64,000 bases of DNA, taken from contig CAJTXN010000001.1 of the NCBI GenBank assembly GCA_910583605.1, forward strand, positions 1-64,000, read 5' to 3'. Origin of the DNA: an uncultured Lachnospiraceae bacterium (lineage in GTDB: Bacteria; Bacillota; Clostridia; Lachnospirales; Lachnospiraceae). The notes under the pieces are model-generated. The model saw only the letters and a list, made by a program, of their open reading frames with translations. It searched no databases and had not been told where the DNA came from. This document shows positions 1 through 7,462 of this stretch, piece by piece. Made by a program: the position numbers and the translations under genes. The stretch's first letter is position 1, and the number at the start of each line of letters is the position of its first letter.

Positions 1-11
1 ACAAAAATGAA

Positions 12-50
12 GCTGTCGCTTCACGAATTTTCATTCGTTAAAGCGACAGC
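12..50. terminator. Hairpin, likely terminator of the gene before the window
   Basis: A 10-bp stem (GCTGTCGCTT with AAGCGACAGC) encloses a second 6-bp stem (ACGAAT/ATTCGT). A T-rich stretch follows at 54-64, after CCCA. This looks like the end of the transcript upstream of the window. The T run is not directly next to the stem, so termination strength is uncertain. Confidence 0.6.
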
Positions 51-80
51 CCCATTATTTTTTATCAGATTTTTTTGGTT

Positions 81-110
81 TTGAAAGATTTTGAAATAAC
101 TTGGTATAAT
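81..110 (+). promoter_or_regulatory. Upstream sigma-A-like promoter of the fru operon
   Basis: TTGAAA at 81-86 and TATAAT at 105-110 with an 18-bp spacer. It lies about 70 bp upstream of a second, better-spaced promoter, so it may be secondary. Confidence 0.5.
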
Positions 111-124
111 AATTGATTATAACG

Positions 125-157
125 TGAAAGAAAATGAAATAAATTGAAAGAAAATGA
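125..157 (+). repeat. Direct repeats, candidate FruR operator
   Basis: The 13-mer TGAAAGAAAATGA occurs at 125-137 and again at 145-157, a period of 20 bp (about two helical turns). A related copy (TGAAAGATTTTGA) lies at 82-94. Regulators of the DeoR family often bind direct repeats near their own promoter, and these sit just upstream of the main promoter. The operator role is inferred. Confidence 0.45.
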
Positions 158-186
158 TTGAAACGGATAAAACTCTATGATATAAT
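158..186 (+). promoter_or_regulatory. Main sigma-A-like promoter of the fru operon
   Basis: TTGAAA at 158-163, 17-bp spacer, TATAAT at 181-186 preceded by TGA (extended -10). The predicted transcript start near 193 leaves a leader of about 44 nt before fruR. Confidence 0.7.
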
Positions 187-236
187 AAGTTAAACAATCA
201 AAAACGTTCAATTTCACTCAGATGGAGGTGATACAT

Positions 237-986
237 GTGTTAACCGAAGAAAGACATGCAATTATACTGGATACTGTCAATAAGAATAAAAGTGTCGGAT
301 TAAACGAATTATGTCAGTTACTTTATACCTCAGAATCCACTGTAAGAAGAGATCTGACAATTTTGGATGAAAGAGGTTTACTGATAAAAGTTCGGGGTGG
401 TGCAATTGCACTGGCTGAAAACTATACTGTTGTTGAGCATAATGTTGAGGAAAAATCAAAGCTGTTTATCAAAGAAAAGGAAGCAATTGCCCGTTTTGCC
501 GTATCTCTTATCCATGACGGAGATTTTGTTTTCATTGATGCTGGGACAACAACGGAAAAGATGCTGAACTATATTTCTGCCAAAGATGTAACCTTTGTAA
601 CAAATGCCTTTCTGCATGCGAAGAAACTGGCGCAAAGGGGTTTTAAAGTGTTTATTCCGGCCGGAGAAATCAAGCTTTCTACAGAAGCAATCGTTGGTGC
701 CGAATGTCTGCTGAGTCTGCAGAACTATAATTTTACAAAATGTTTTATGGGGGTCAATGGGATTTCGGTTTCCGGTGGCTTTTCTACTCCGGATATAAAT
801 GAAGCCAGTGTTAAAACAGCAGTAATTAATAACGGACAAAATGTATATGTACTTGCTGACCATTCGAAATTTGATAAAGTAACTGCGGTAAAATTTGCTG
901 CCCTTAACAGAGCAAAAATTATTACAGATAAGCTGGAGGACAAAAAATATCTTACCGAGACGTCGGTGAAGGAGGTTTTATCATGA
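237..986 (+). CDS. fruR: DeoR-family transcriptional regulator of the fructose operon
   Basis: Predicted DNA-binding repressor of the fructose genes that follow. The N-terminus carries a DeoR-type helix-turn-helix (about residues 5-57, including SESTVRRDLTIL), followed by a DeoR sugar-phosphate sensor domain with the typical GTTT stretch. Known relatives respond to fructose 1-phosphate. I place the start at GTG 237, 7 nt after GGAGG (225-229), giving MLTEERHAIIL, the usual beginning of this family; the upstream in-frame ATG at 222 overlaps that ribosome-binding site. The gene overlaps fruK by 4 bp (ATGA). Direct repeats upstream suggest autoregulation. The function is assigned from family and context. 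Confidence 0.9.
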   Translation: MLTEERHAIILDTVNKNKSVGLNELCQLLYTSESTVRRDLTILDERGLLIKVRGGAIALAENYTVVEHNVEEKSKLFIKEKEAIARFAVSLIHDGDFVFIDAGTTTEKMLNYISAKDVTFVTNAFLHAKKLAQRGFKVFIPAGEIKLSTEAIVGAECLLSLQNYNFTKCFMGVNGISVSGGFSTPDINEASVKTAVINNGQNVYVLADHSKFDKVTAVKFAALNRAKIITDKLEDKKYLTETSVKEVLS

Positions 987-1897
987 TATATACTGTCACA
1001 TTCAATCCTGCAGTTGATTATGTGTTGTATACCGATGAAATGAAGGTGGGCTGTGTGAATCGTTCCAAAAGTGAAAAAGTTTATTTCGGAGGAAAAGGCA
1101 TTAATGTTTCGCTTATACTCAGTCAGCTTGGAGTGAAGTCAAAGGCCCTCGGATTTGTAGCAGGTTTCACAGGGGATGCGATTGAAAAAGGGGTCATCCA
1201 AAAGGGAGTTGACGCGGATTTCGTACACCTTGAAAACGGACTGTCAAGAATCAATGTCAAGATAAAATCAGGGGATGAAACCGAGCTGAATGGCCAGGGT
1301 CCTCAGGTTAGCGACAGTGCATTAAAGATACTTTTCAAAAAGCTTGACGGACTTCGGGATGGAGATATGCTGGTTCTTGCGGGCAGTATTCCCGATACAC
1401 TTCCGTCTGATATCTATGAGAAGATACTGGAGTATTTATCCGAAAAAGAGATTCGGGTGGTGGTAGATGCAACAAAGGATTTATTGATGAATGTTTTAAA
1501 ATACAGGCCTTTTCTTATAAAGCCCAATAATCATGAATTGGGGGAGATGTTTGGTGTAACATTGAAAACCCGTGAAGAAATTATTACATATGCCGCAAGG
1601 CTCCGGAATATGGGCGCAAGAAACGTACTTGTTTCAATGGCAGGAGACGGTGCATTGCTGTTGGATGAAAATGGAGAAACACATATATGCGGAGTCTGCA
1701 GAGGAACAGTGAAAAATTCCGTCGGTGCAGGAGATTCCATGGTTGCGGGATTTATAGCAGGTTTAAAAGACGGTGATTATGAATATGCGTTAAAACTTGG
1801 AACTGCGGCAGGAGGTGCTACGGCATTCTCCGAGGGTCTGGCGCATAGAAATGAAATTTACAGACTGTTGGAACAGCTTCAGTCTGTAAATAAATAA
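983..1897 (+). CDS. fruK: 1-phosphofructokinase
   Basis: PfkB-family kinase that phosphorylates fructose 1-phosphate, the product of the PTS transporter, to fructose 1,6-bisphosphate for glycolysis. The protein has 304 residues, normal for the family. It shows the N-terminal signature GGKGINVS and the C-terminal motif NSVGAGDSMVAGF with the catalytic Asp at residue 251. It starts at ATG 983 after GGAGG, overlapping the fruR stop codon, and lies 23 bp before fruA, so it is translated within the fru operon. The close relative tagatose-6-phosphate kinase is less likely because fruA follows. Confidence 0.95.
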   Translation: MIYTVTFNPAVDYVLYTDEMKVGCVNRSKSEKVYFGGKGINVSLILSQLGVKSKALGFVAGFTGDAIEKGVIQKGVDADFVHLENGLSRINVKIKSGDETELNGQGPQVSDSALKILFKKLDGLRDGDMLVLAGSIPDTLPSDIYEKILEYLSEKEIRVVVDATKDLLMNVLKYRPFLIKPNNHELGEMFGVTLKTREEIITYAARLRNMGARNVLVSMAGDGALLLDENGETHICGVCRGTVKNSVGAGDSMVAGFIAGLKDGDYEYALKLGTAAGGATAFSEGLAHRNEIYRLLEQLQSVNK

Positions 1898-1920
1898 TTT
1901 AACAGAATGGAGGAATTGAT

Positions 1921-3825
1921 ATGCGTATTGTTGACTTACTGAGCAAAGAAAGTATTGCATTAAATGCAGCACCTGAAAGCAAATCAGAGGCAATTGATAT
2001 GCTGGTGGATTTGCAGGTTAAGGGTGGAAAGATTGCCAATCCAAACGAGTATAAAAAAGGAATTCTTGCAAGAGAGGAAATGGGTTCTACCGCTGTGGGA
2101 GACGGAATTGCCATACCCCATGCAAAGAGTACCTCCGTAAAAGCTCCGTCACTTGCAGCCATGACAGTTCCGAATGGCGTTGATTATGAGTCTCTGGATG
2201 ATGAACCGTCTGATATTTTGTTTATGATTGCGGCGCCCAACGATGGTGACGTGCATCTGGAAGTGCTTTCCCGTCTTATGACAATCCTTATGGATGAAGA
2301 TTTCAGAGCAAAACTGCTTGCGGCAGACAGCAAGGATAAATTTCTTAAAATAATTGATGAGATGGAAACGGAAAAGTATCCGGATGAGCCTGCAACGGAA
2401 GTAAAATCAAAGGCTTTGTATAAGGTGCTTGCAGTAACGGCCTGTCCTACGGGAATTGCCCATACATATATGGCAGCAGAGGCGCTGGAAAAAGCGGGCA
2501 AACAGTTAGGTATTTCAATCAAGGTTGAAACCAATGGGTCCGGCGGTGCAAAAAATGTGCTTACCAAAGAGGAAATTGCAGAGTGTGACGGTATCATTGT
2601 TGCTGCGGATAAAAGTGTGGAAATGTCCAGATTTGACGGTAAAAAAGTAATCAGTACCAAGGTATCAGACGGTATTAAAATTCCGGAAACACTGATTAAC
2701 AGAATTGAGTCAGGGGATGCCCCTGTTTATCATCATACAGGTGCGAAAACTGAGGATTCTTCAGCGGAGGACGAAAGTTTCGGCAGAAAAATTTACAAGC
2801 ATTTAATGAACGGTGTTTCCAATATGCTGCCTTTTACGGTTGCCGGCGGAATTTTTATTGCGATAGCTTTTTTGATTGATACAATTGCAGGGGCACCCCG
2901 GGATTCCGGATTTGGTACCTATACGACTGCAGCATCATTCTTTAATACCATTGGAAAATATGCTTTTAATTTTATGGTTCCCGTACTGGCAGGATATATC
3001 GGCAAGAGTATTGCTGACAGACCTGGCTTTCTGGTAGGTCTTGTAGGCGGTTATCTGGCAACAACAGGTTCAACCTTTGCAAATGTAGGCGGTGATGTTC
3101 CGTCCGGTTTCCTTGGCGCATTGCTGGCAGGTTTTGCAGGCGGATTTCTTATGCTGGCGGTTGAAAAACTCTGTGATAAAATGCCAAAGGCTTTAAATGG
3201 TATTAAACCGGTGCTGGTTTATCCTCTTGTGGGACTTGGACTTATTGCCGTAATCATGTGTGCGGTAAATCCGTTTATGGGAATGATTAACACAGGGCTT
3301 TCTGATTTCCTTCGTTCAATGGGTGACAACAGTAAGATTATTCTTGGCTGTATTCTTGGCGCAATGATGTCAATCGATATGGGCGGACCATTCAATAAGG
3401 CGGCATATGTATTCGGTACGGCAGCAATTGCTTCAGGCAGTTACAATATAATGGCGGCAGTAATGATTGGCGGAATGATTCCTCCAATTGCCATTGCACT
3501 ATCAACCACATTTTTTAAGAACCGATGGACAGAAGAAGAGAGAAAGAACGGTCCGGTAAACTACATCATGGGACTAAGCTTTATTACTGAGGGAGCAATT
3601 CCGTATGCGGCAGCAGATCCAATGAGAGTTATTCCGGCCTGTATGATAGGTGCAGCAGTTGCAGGAGGTTTATCTATGGCATTTAATTGTACGCTTATGG
3701 CTCCTCATGGAGGTATCTTTGTATTCGCTGTAGTCGGAAACAGATTGATGTATCTGCTAGCTCTGCTTATCGGATCAATCGTTGGAATGCTCCTTCTTAC
3801 ACTGTTCAAGAAAAAGCGTTCATAA
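1921..3825 (+). CDS. fruA: PTS fructose transporter subunit IIABC
   Basis: Membrane permease that imports fructose while phosphorylating it at C1. One 634-residue chain holds all three domains. EIIA (about 1-150) has the phosphoryl-accepting His67 in IPHAKS. EIIB (about 165-265) has Cys175 in the TACPTGIAHTYMAAEAL loop. EIIC (about 290-630) has multiple hydrophobic segments and the conserved GAIPYAAADP stretch near its end. The order A-B-C is the usual one in Firmicutes. The ribosome-binding site is GGAGG just before ATG 1921. Phosphate would come from the HPr and EI encoded next. Confidence 0.95.
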   Translation: MRIVDLLSKESIALNAAPESKSEAIDMLVDLQVKGGKIANPNEYKKGILAREEMGSTAVGDGIAIPHAKSTSVKAPSLAAMTVPNGVDYESLDDEPSDILFMIAAPNDGDVHLEVLSRLMTILMDEDFRAKLLAADSKDKFLKIIDEMETEKYPDEPATEVKSKALYKVLAVTACPTGIAHTYMAAEALEKAGKQLGISIKVETNGSGGAKNVLTKEEIAECDGIIVAADKSVEMSRFDGKKVISTKVSDGIKIPETLINRIESGDAPVYHHTGAKTEDSSAEDESFGRKIYKHLMNGVSNMLPFTVAGGIFIAIAFLIDTIAGAPRDSGFGTYTTAASFFNTIGKYAFNFMVPVLAGYIGKSIADRPGFLVGLVGGYLATTGSTFANVGGDVPSGFLGALLAGFAGGFLMLAVEKLCDKMPKALNGIKPVLVYPLVGLGLIAVIMCAVNPFMGMINTGLSDFLRSMGDNSKIILGCILGAMMSIDMGGPFNKAAYVFGTAAIASGSYNIMAAVMIGGMIPPIAIALSTTFFKNRWTEEERKNGPVNYIMGLSFITEGAIPYAAADPMRVIPACMIGAAVAGGLSMAFNCTLMAPHGGIFVFAVVGNRLMYLLALLIGSIVGMLLLTLFKKKRS

Positions 3826-3863
3826 TCGTTTATTAAAAATCAAATATAAAGGAGAGATTCATT

Positions 3864-4130
3864 ATGGTATCAAAAAAAGTGACGGTAGTAAATACTCAGG
3901 GAATGCATATGCGTCCGGCAGGTATCCTTGCAAAGGCAGCAGCATCACATAAGGAATGCAAAGTTACACTTAATGCATATGGAAAATCAATAAATGCGAA
4001 GGCAGTTATGCAGATCATGTCTGCCGGTATTAAATGCGGCACGGAGGTTGAAATTATATGTGACGGCACAGAGGAGCAGGCTGTTCTTGATGAAATAGCA
4101 GGAATGTTTGAAAATGGTTTTGGTGAATAA
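3864..4130 (+). CDS. ptsH: HPr phosphocarrier protein with Ala at the Ser46 position
   Basis: Small cytoplasmic carrier that passes phosphate from Enzyme I to sugar-specific EIIA domains. At 88 residues it has the normal HPr size. His15 sits in GMHMRPAG, matching the active-site histidine. Where Bacillus HPr reads NLKSIM (Ser46, target of HPr kinase), this protein reads NAKAVM, so the regulatory serine is replaced by Ala47; the codon is GCA at 4002-4004. The transport role should be intact, but Ser phosphorylation and CcpA co-repression by this copy should be lost. Context suggests an HPr dedicated to fructose; a second HPr elsewhere in the genome is possible. Confidence 0.93.
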   Translation: MVSKKVTVVNTQGMHMRPAGILAKAAASHKECKVTLNAYGKSINAKAVMQIMSAGIKCGTEVEIICDGTEEQAVLDEIAGMFENGFGE

Positions 4131-4137
4131 AGAAACA

Positions 4138-4166
4138 GTGGGCGGCAGTATTTTTCTGCCGCCTGC
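4138..4166 (+). promoter_or_regulatory. Hairpin between ptsH and ptsI
   Basis: GGCGGCAG (4141-4148) pairs perfectly with CTGCCGCC (4156-4163) around a 7-nt loop that contains a T run. The stem ends about 14 nt before the ptsI ribosome-binding site. No T tract follows, so it is more likely an mRNA processing or stability element than a terminator. Confidence 0.5.
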
Positions 4167-4187
4167 TCCGAAATGGGAGGTATTGTT

Positions 4188-5822
4188 ATGAATAAATTTA
4201 CAGGAAAAGGCGTATATGGAGCCATTGCCATAGGTAAGATATTGAAGTTTCAGCGGAGGGAACTATCAGTAAAAAGAAAACATATTGAAGACGCAGACAG
4301 TGAAAAATCCCGTCTTGCCACTGCCAAAGAACTGGCAGTGCACCAGCTTCAGGAGATTTACGAAAAAGCACTGAAAGAGGTAGGTGAAGCAAATGCACAG
4401 ATTTTTGAAATTCACATGATGATGATTGAAGATGAGGATTATAATGAATCGATTAAAAATATCATTGAAACCCAGATGGTGAATACAGAATATGCCGTTG
4501 CAGTGACTTCTGATAACTTTTCGGCTATGTTCGGTTCTATGGAAGACAGTTATATGAAAGCGAGAGCTGCGGATATCAGGGATATTTCAAACCGGATTAT
4601 CAGTAATTTATCCGCCGGCGAAAGAGAGAATGTAATTGGTGATGAAAAGGTAATTATATGTGCGGATGATCTTGCACCCAGTGAAACGGTATTACTTGAC
4701 AAAGAAAAAGTACTTGCCTTTGTTACGGCGTTCGGTTCATCAAATTCTCATACGGCGATTCTTGCCAGAAACATGAATATTCCTGCAATTATCGGTGTGG
4801 GCAGTGATTTTCTGGATACAGTCAAAGATGGTGATTATGCGGTTGTGGACGGATTTACAGGCGAAATATTTGTAAATCCCGATGCCGAAACCACAAAACG
4901 GCTGCAAAAAAAACAGCAGGAGGATGAGGAAAAGAAAAGACTTCTGCAAAATCTCAAGGGCAAGGAAAATGTAACTCTTGATGGAACCAAAATAAATATT
5001 TATGCAAACATCGGCGGAGTTGACAATATCGGTGCAGTGCTTTTAAACGATGCCGGGGGAATCGGATTATTCAGAAGTGAATTTCTCTACCTTGAAAACA
5101 GTGATTATCCTTCAGAGGAGCAGCAGTTTGCCGCTTATAAAAAAGTTCTTGAAAGTATGGCAGGTAAAAAAGTAATCATCCGGACGCTGGATATCGGAGC
5201 GGATAAACAGGTGGATTATTTTAATCTTGCGAAAGAGGAAAATCCGGCAATGGGATATCGGGCAATCAGGATTTGTCTTACCCGTCCGGAAATTTTTAAA
5301 ACACAGCTCAGGGCATTGTACAGAGCATCCGCATATGGAAATCTGGGTATTATGTTTCCGATGATTACAAGTGTTCCGGAACTAGAAGCGATTCTTAAAA
5401 TATGTGATGAAGTCAAAGACGAACTGAAATCAGACGGTATGGAATATGCGGAAAATATTGAGTTAGGTATAATGATTGAAACTCCTGCAGCAGCAATCAT
5501 AAGCGACAGACTTGCACCAATGGTTGACTTTTTCAGTGTTGGAACAAATGACCTTACCCAGTATACATTAGCCTGCGACAGACAGAATTCCATTATCGAA
5601 AGATTCTGCGATACCCATCATGAGGCAATTCTGCGGCTGATAGAACTATCGGCCCAAAATGCCCATGCAAACGGCGCCTGGATTGGTATCTGCGGAGAAC
5701 TTGCCGCAGACACTTCTCTTACAGAAACCTTCCTTCGAATGGGGATAGATGAGCTTTCGGTTTCACCTTCCTTCGTTCTCAGAGTAAGAGATACCGTCAG
5801 AAATATAAATCTGTCAGAATAA
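4188..5822 (+). CDS. ptsI: Phosphoenolpyruvate-protein phosphotransferase (PTS Enzyme I)
   Basis: First enzyme of the PTS: it takes phosphate from phosphoenolpyruvate onto a histidine and passes it to HPr. The phospho-His is His188 in SSNSHTAILAR. The PEP-binding barrel includes GGIGLFRSEFLYL and, near the C-terminus, GICGELAAD with the active-site Cys. I start the protein at ATG 4188 (MNKFTGKGVYG), 7 nt downstream of GGGAGG; the in-frame ATG at 4173 lies upstream of that site. The length of 544 residues is close to the usual 570-575. It is the last gene of the fru operon. Confidence 0.95.
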   Translation: MNKFTGKGVYGAIAIGKILKFQRRELSVKRKHIEDADSEKSRLATAKELAVHQLQEIYEKALKEVGEANAQIFEIHMMMIEDEDYNESIKNIIETQMVNTEYAVAVTSDNFSAMFGSMEDSYMKARAADIRDISNRIISNLSAGERENVIGDEKVIICADDLAPSETVLLDKEKVLAFVTAFGSSNSHTAILARNMNIPAIIGVGSDFLDTVKDGDYAVVDGFTGEIFVNPDAETTKRLQKKQQEDEEKKRLLQNLKGKENVTLDGTKINIYANIGGVDNIGAVLLNDAGGIGLFRSEFLYLENSDYPSEEQQFAAYKKVLESMAGKKVIIRTLDIGADKQVDYFNLAKEENPAMGYRAIRICLTRPEIFKTQLRALYRASAYGNLGIMFPMITSVPELEAILKICDEVKDELKSDGMEYAENIELGIMIETPAAAIISDRLAPMVDFFSVGTNDLTQYTLACDRQNSIIERFCDTHHEAILRLIELSAQNAHANGAWIGICGELAADTSLTETFLRMGIDELSVSPSFVLRVRDTVRNINLSE

Positions 5823-5871
5823 TTTATAAGCCGGCAATTATGAAAGAGCAATGAAAAAAGTTAAAAAACAG

Positions 5872-5900
5872 TTGACAAAATTAAATTGCCAATATATACT
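5872..5900 (+). promoter_or_regulatory. Strong sigma-A-like promoter of the sulfur amino-acid uptake operon
   Basis: Consensus TTGACA at 5872-5877, exactly 17 bp, then TATACT at 5895-5900. The predicted start near 5907 puts the leader peptide ORF about 54 nt into the transcript. No terminator is evident between ptsI and this promoter. Confidence 0.85.
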
Positions 5901-5960
5901 ATTCCTATCATAATAATATGAATAATAAATGCAGACTATAAAAGAAAGGAGAAAACCGAT

Positions 5961-6086
5961 ATGAAGACAAGACATACGAATATCATGATTCAGAATATGA
6001 TGTGCTGCTTTGGTTGTATGTGTATGCATATAAGCATGGAAATTTTGTGTGCGCCTTCATATCCGGACTCCGAAAGAGAAAAATAA
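5961..6086 (+). CDS. Cys/Met-rich 41-residue leader peptide
   Basis: Short ORF with its own ribosome-binding site (AAAGGAG, 5946-5952) and an ATG 8 nt later. It begins MKTRHTNIMIQNMM and continues CCFGCMCMHISMEILC. Five Cys codons (15, 16, 19, 21, 30) and seven Met codons (1, 9, 13, 14, 20, 22, 26) are crowded together: half of residues 9-30 are Cys or Met. An intrinsic terminator starts 25 nt after its stop codon, and amino-acid transporter genes follow. This is the arrangement of a transcription attenuator in which ribosomes slow at codons for the scarce amino acid. Regulation by Cys or Met charging is inferred; I know no named family for it. Confidence 0.75.
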   Translation: MKTRHTNIMIQNMMCCFGCMCMHISMEILCAPSYPDSEREK

Positions 6087-6110
6087 TTCAAATTTATTTT
6101 TGATGATTCC

Positions 6111-6142
6111 GAAGCAGGTGCATACGTGTACCTGTTTTTTTT
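6111..6142 (+). terminator. Intrinsic terminator / attenuator after the leader peptide
   Basis: CAGGTGCA (6115-6122) pairs with TGTACCTG (6127-6134) around a TACG loop, with one G-U pair. Eight T residues follow at 6135-6142, and AAG before the stem can pair with the first of them. It lies between the promoter and the first transporter-operon gene, so genes downstream need readthrough. Confidence 0.85.
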
Positions 6143-6177
6143 GTTGTTAAAAACTGAGAATAAGGAGATGTACATAC

Positions 6178-6813
6178 ATGAAGCAAATATTATGTTTTGG
6201 AGATTCCAATACCTTTGGTTTGATTCCCGGTACCGGTAATCGCTACGACTGGAATATCCGCTGGACCGGTATTTTAGATAAAAACCTGAGAGAGAAAGGA
6301 TATCGGATAATCGAGGAAGGATTGTGCGGCAGAACCACAGTGTTTGACGATTCTTTCCGGGAAGGCAGAAAGGGAGCTGATATATTACCGACCCTGTTAG
6401 AATCCCATAATCCCATAGATATTGTGATACTTATGCTGGGAACCAATGATTGTAAAACCATATATAATGCAACTGCCGAGACAATCGGTAAGGGAATTCA
6501 GCGGCTGCTGCAGCAAATAAAACAAAAATCACCGCAGGCAAAAATAATACTAGTATCCCCTATATATCTGGGTCAGGGAGTAGGGGAAAAAGGATTTGAT
6601 TCGGAATTTGATGATTCCTCTGTGGAAACCTCGGAAAATTTGCATAAAGTATATAATAGGATAGCAGATGAAAATGAAATTTATTATCTGAAAGCATCCG
6701 GATATGCAAATCCAAGTCCGCAGGATCGGGAGCATCTGGACGAAAACGGGCATCGAAAATTAGCGGAGGGATTATTAGATTTATTAGAGGGAGTTATAAC
6801 CGATGGATATTAA
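6178..6813 (+). CDS. SGNH/GDSL-family esterase
   Basis: Predicted cytoplasmic serine hydrolase of 211 residues without a signal peptide. Family blocks are visible: FGDSN with nucleophile Ser10, LMLGTNDCK (block III), and the C-terminal HLDENGH with the catalytic Asp/His region. It follows the attenuator and overlaps the next permease gene by 11 bp, so it belongs to the uptake operon. A role in removing acyl groups from imported sulfur compounds would fit the context and resembles the logic of the Bacillus ytmI operon, but the substrate is not shown by the sequence. Confidence 0.85.
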   Translation: MKQILCFGDSNTFGLIPGTGNRYDWNIRWTGILDKNLREKGYRIIEEGLCGRTTVFDDSFREGRKGADILPTLLESHNPIDIVILMLGTNDCKTIYNATAETIGKGIQRLLQQIKQKSPQAKIILVSPIYLGQGVGEKGFDSEFDDSSVETSENLHKVYNRIADENEIYYLKASGYANPSPQDREHLDENGHRKLAEGLLDLLEGVITDGY

Positions 6814-7462
6814 TTTTATCAGAGAACAGCTTCCGTTATATGTGGAAGCTGCAAAATTAACCGTATATATAGCAGTCATCGGAATTATTCTAGCAATTCT
6901 GGCAGGTTTGCTGTGCGGTATGATTCGATATTTTCGAATCCCTGTTTTAAAACAAATTACAGCCTGTTATATAGAACTATCCAGAAATACACCGTTGCTG
7001 ATACAATTATTTTTTCTCTATTTCGGTCTTCCAAAATTAGGCATTGTTCTTAGTTCTGAAAGCTGTGCCGTTATCGGTCTGACTTTTTTGGGAGGCAGCT
7101 ATATGGCAGAGGTGTTTCGAAGCGGATTGGACAATGTATCTCCGGCCCAGACGGAAGCTGCTCTTGCGTTGGGAATGAAGAAAAGCCAGGTGTTTTATTA
7201 TATCATTTTACCTCAGGCAGTGTCCAATTCCATACCGGCTTTTTGTGCCAATATTATTTTCTTAATTAAGGAGACATCCGTTTTCAGTGTAGTAGCCCTG
7301 GCGGATCTGATGTTTGTTGCCAAAGATTTAATCGGTATTTATTATAAAACAGATGAGGCGCTTTTTCTTCTGGTAATGGCATATTTAATCTTATTGCTGC
7401 CGGTATCGCTTCTGTGCTCACTGGTGGAAAGGAGGATACGTTATGCAGAATATGGGAATTGA
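6803..7462 (+). CDS. Polar amino-acid ABC transporter permease (first)
   Basis: Membrane subunit (219 residues) of a His/Glu/cystine-type importer. The N-terminal part includes the family stretch ELSRNTPLLIQLFFLYFGLP, and the EAA loop that docks the ATPase reads EAALALGMKKSQVFYYIILP. About five hydrophobic segments are evident. It overlaps the esterase gene upstream and the second permease gene downstream by 20 bp, which suggests coupled translation. Together with its partner it should form the membrane pore. The Cys/Met leader points to cystine or another sulfur amino acid as substrate. Confidence 0.92.
   Translation: MDINFIREQLPLYVEAAKLTVYIAVIGIILAILAGLLCGMIRYFRIPVLKQITACYIELSRNTPLLIQLFFLYFGLPKLGIVLSSESCAVIGLTFLGGSYMAEVFRSGLDNVSPAQTEAALALGMKKSQVFYYIILPQAVSNSIPAFCANIIFLIKETSVFSVVALADLMFVAKDLIGIYYKTDEALFLLVMAYLILLLPVSLLCSLVERRIRYAEYGN

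Noticed and set aside
187..215. cre (CcpA) site near AAAAACGTTCAA before fruR
   Set aside because: At least four mismatches to the cre consensus at its fixed positions.
456..863. Long minus-strand ORF opposite fruR
   Set aside because: Fully antisense to a clear DeoR-family gene, no ribosome-binding site and no domain. The same reasoning removes other antisense ORFs such as 42097-42669, 55266-55775 and 62594-63133.
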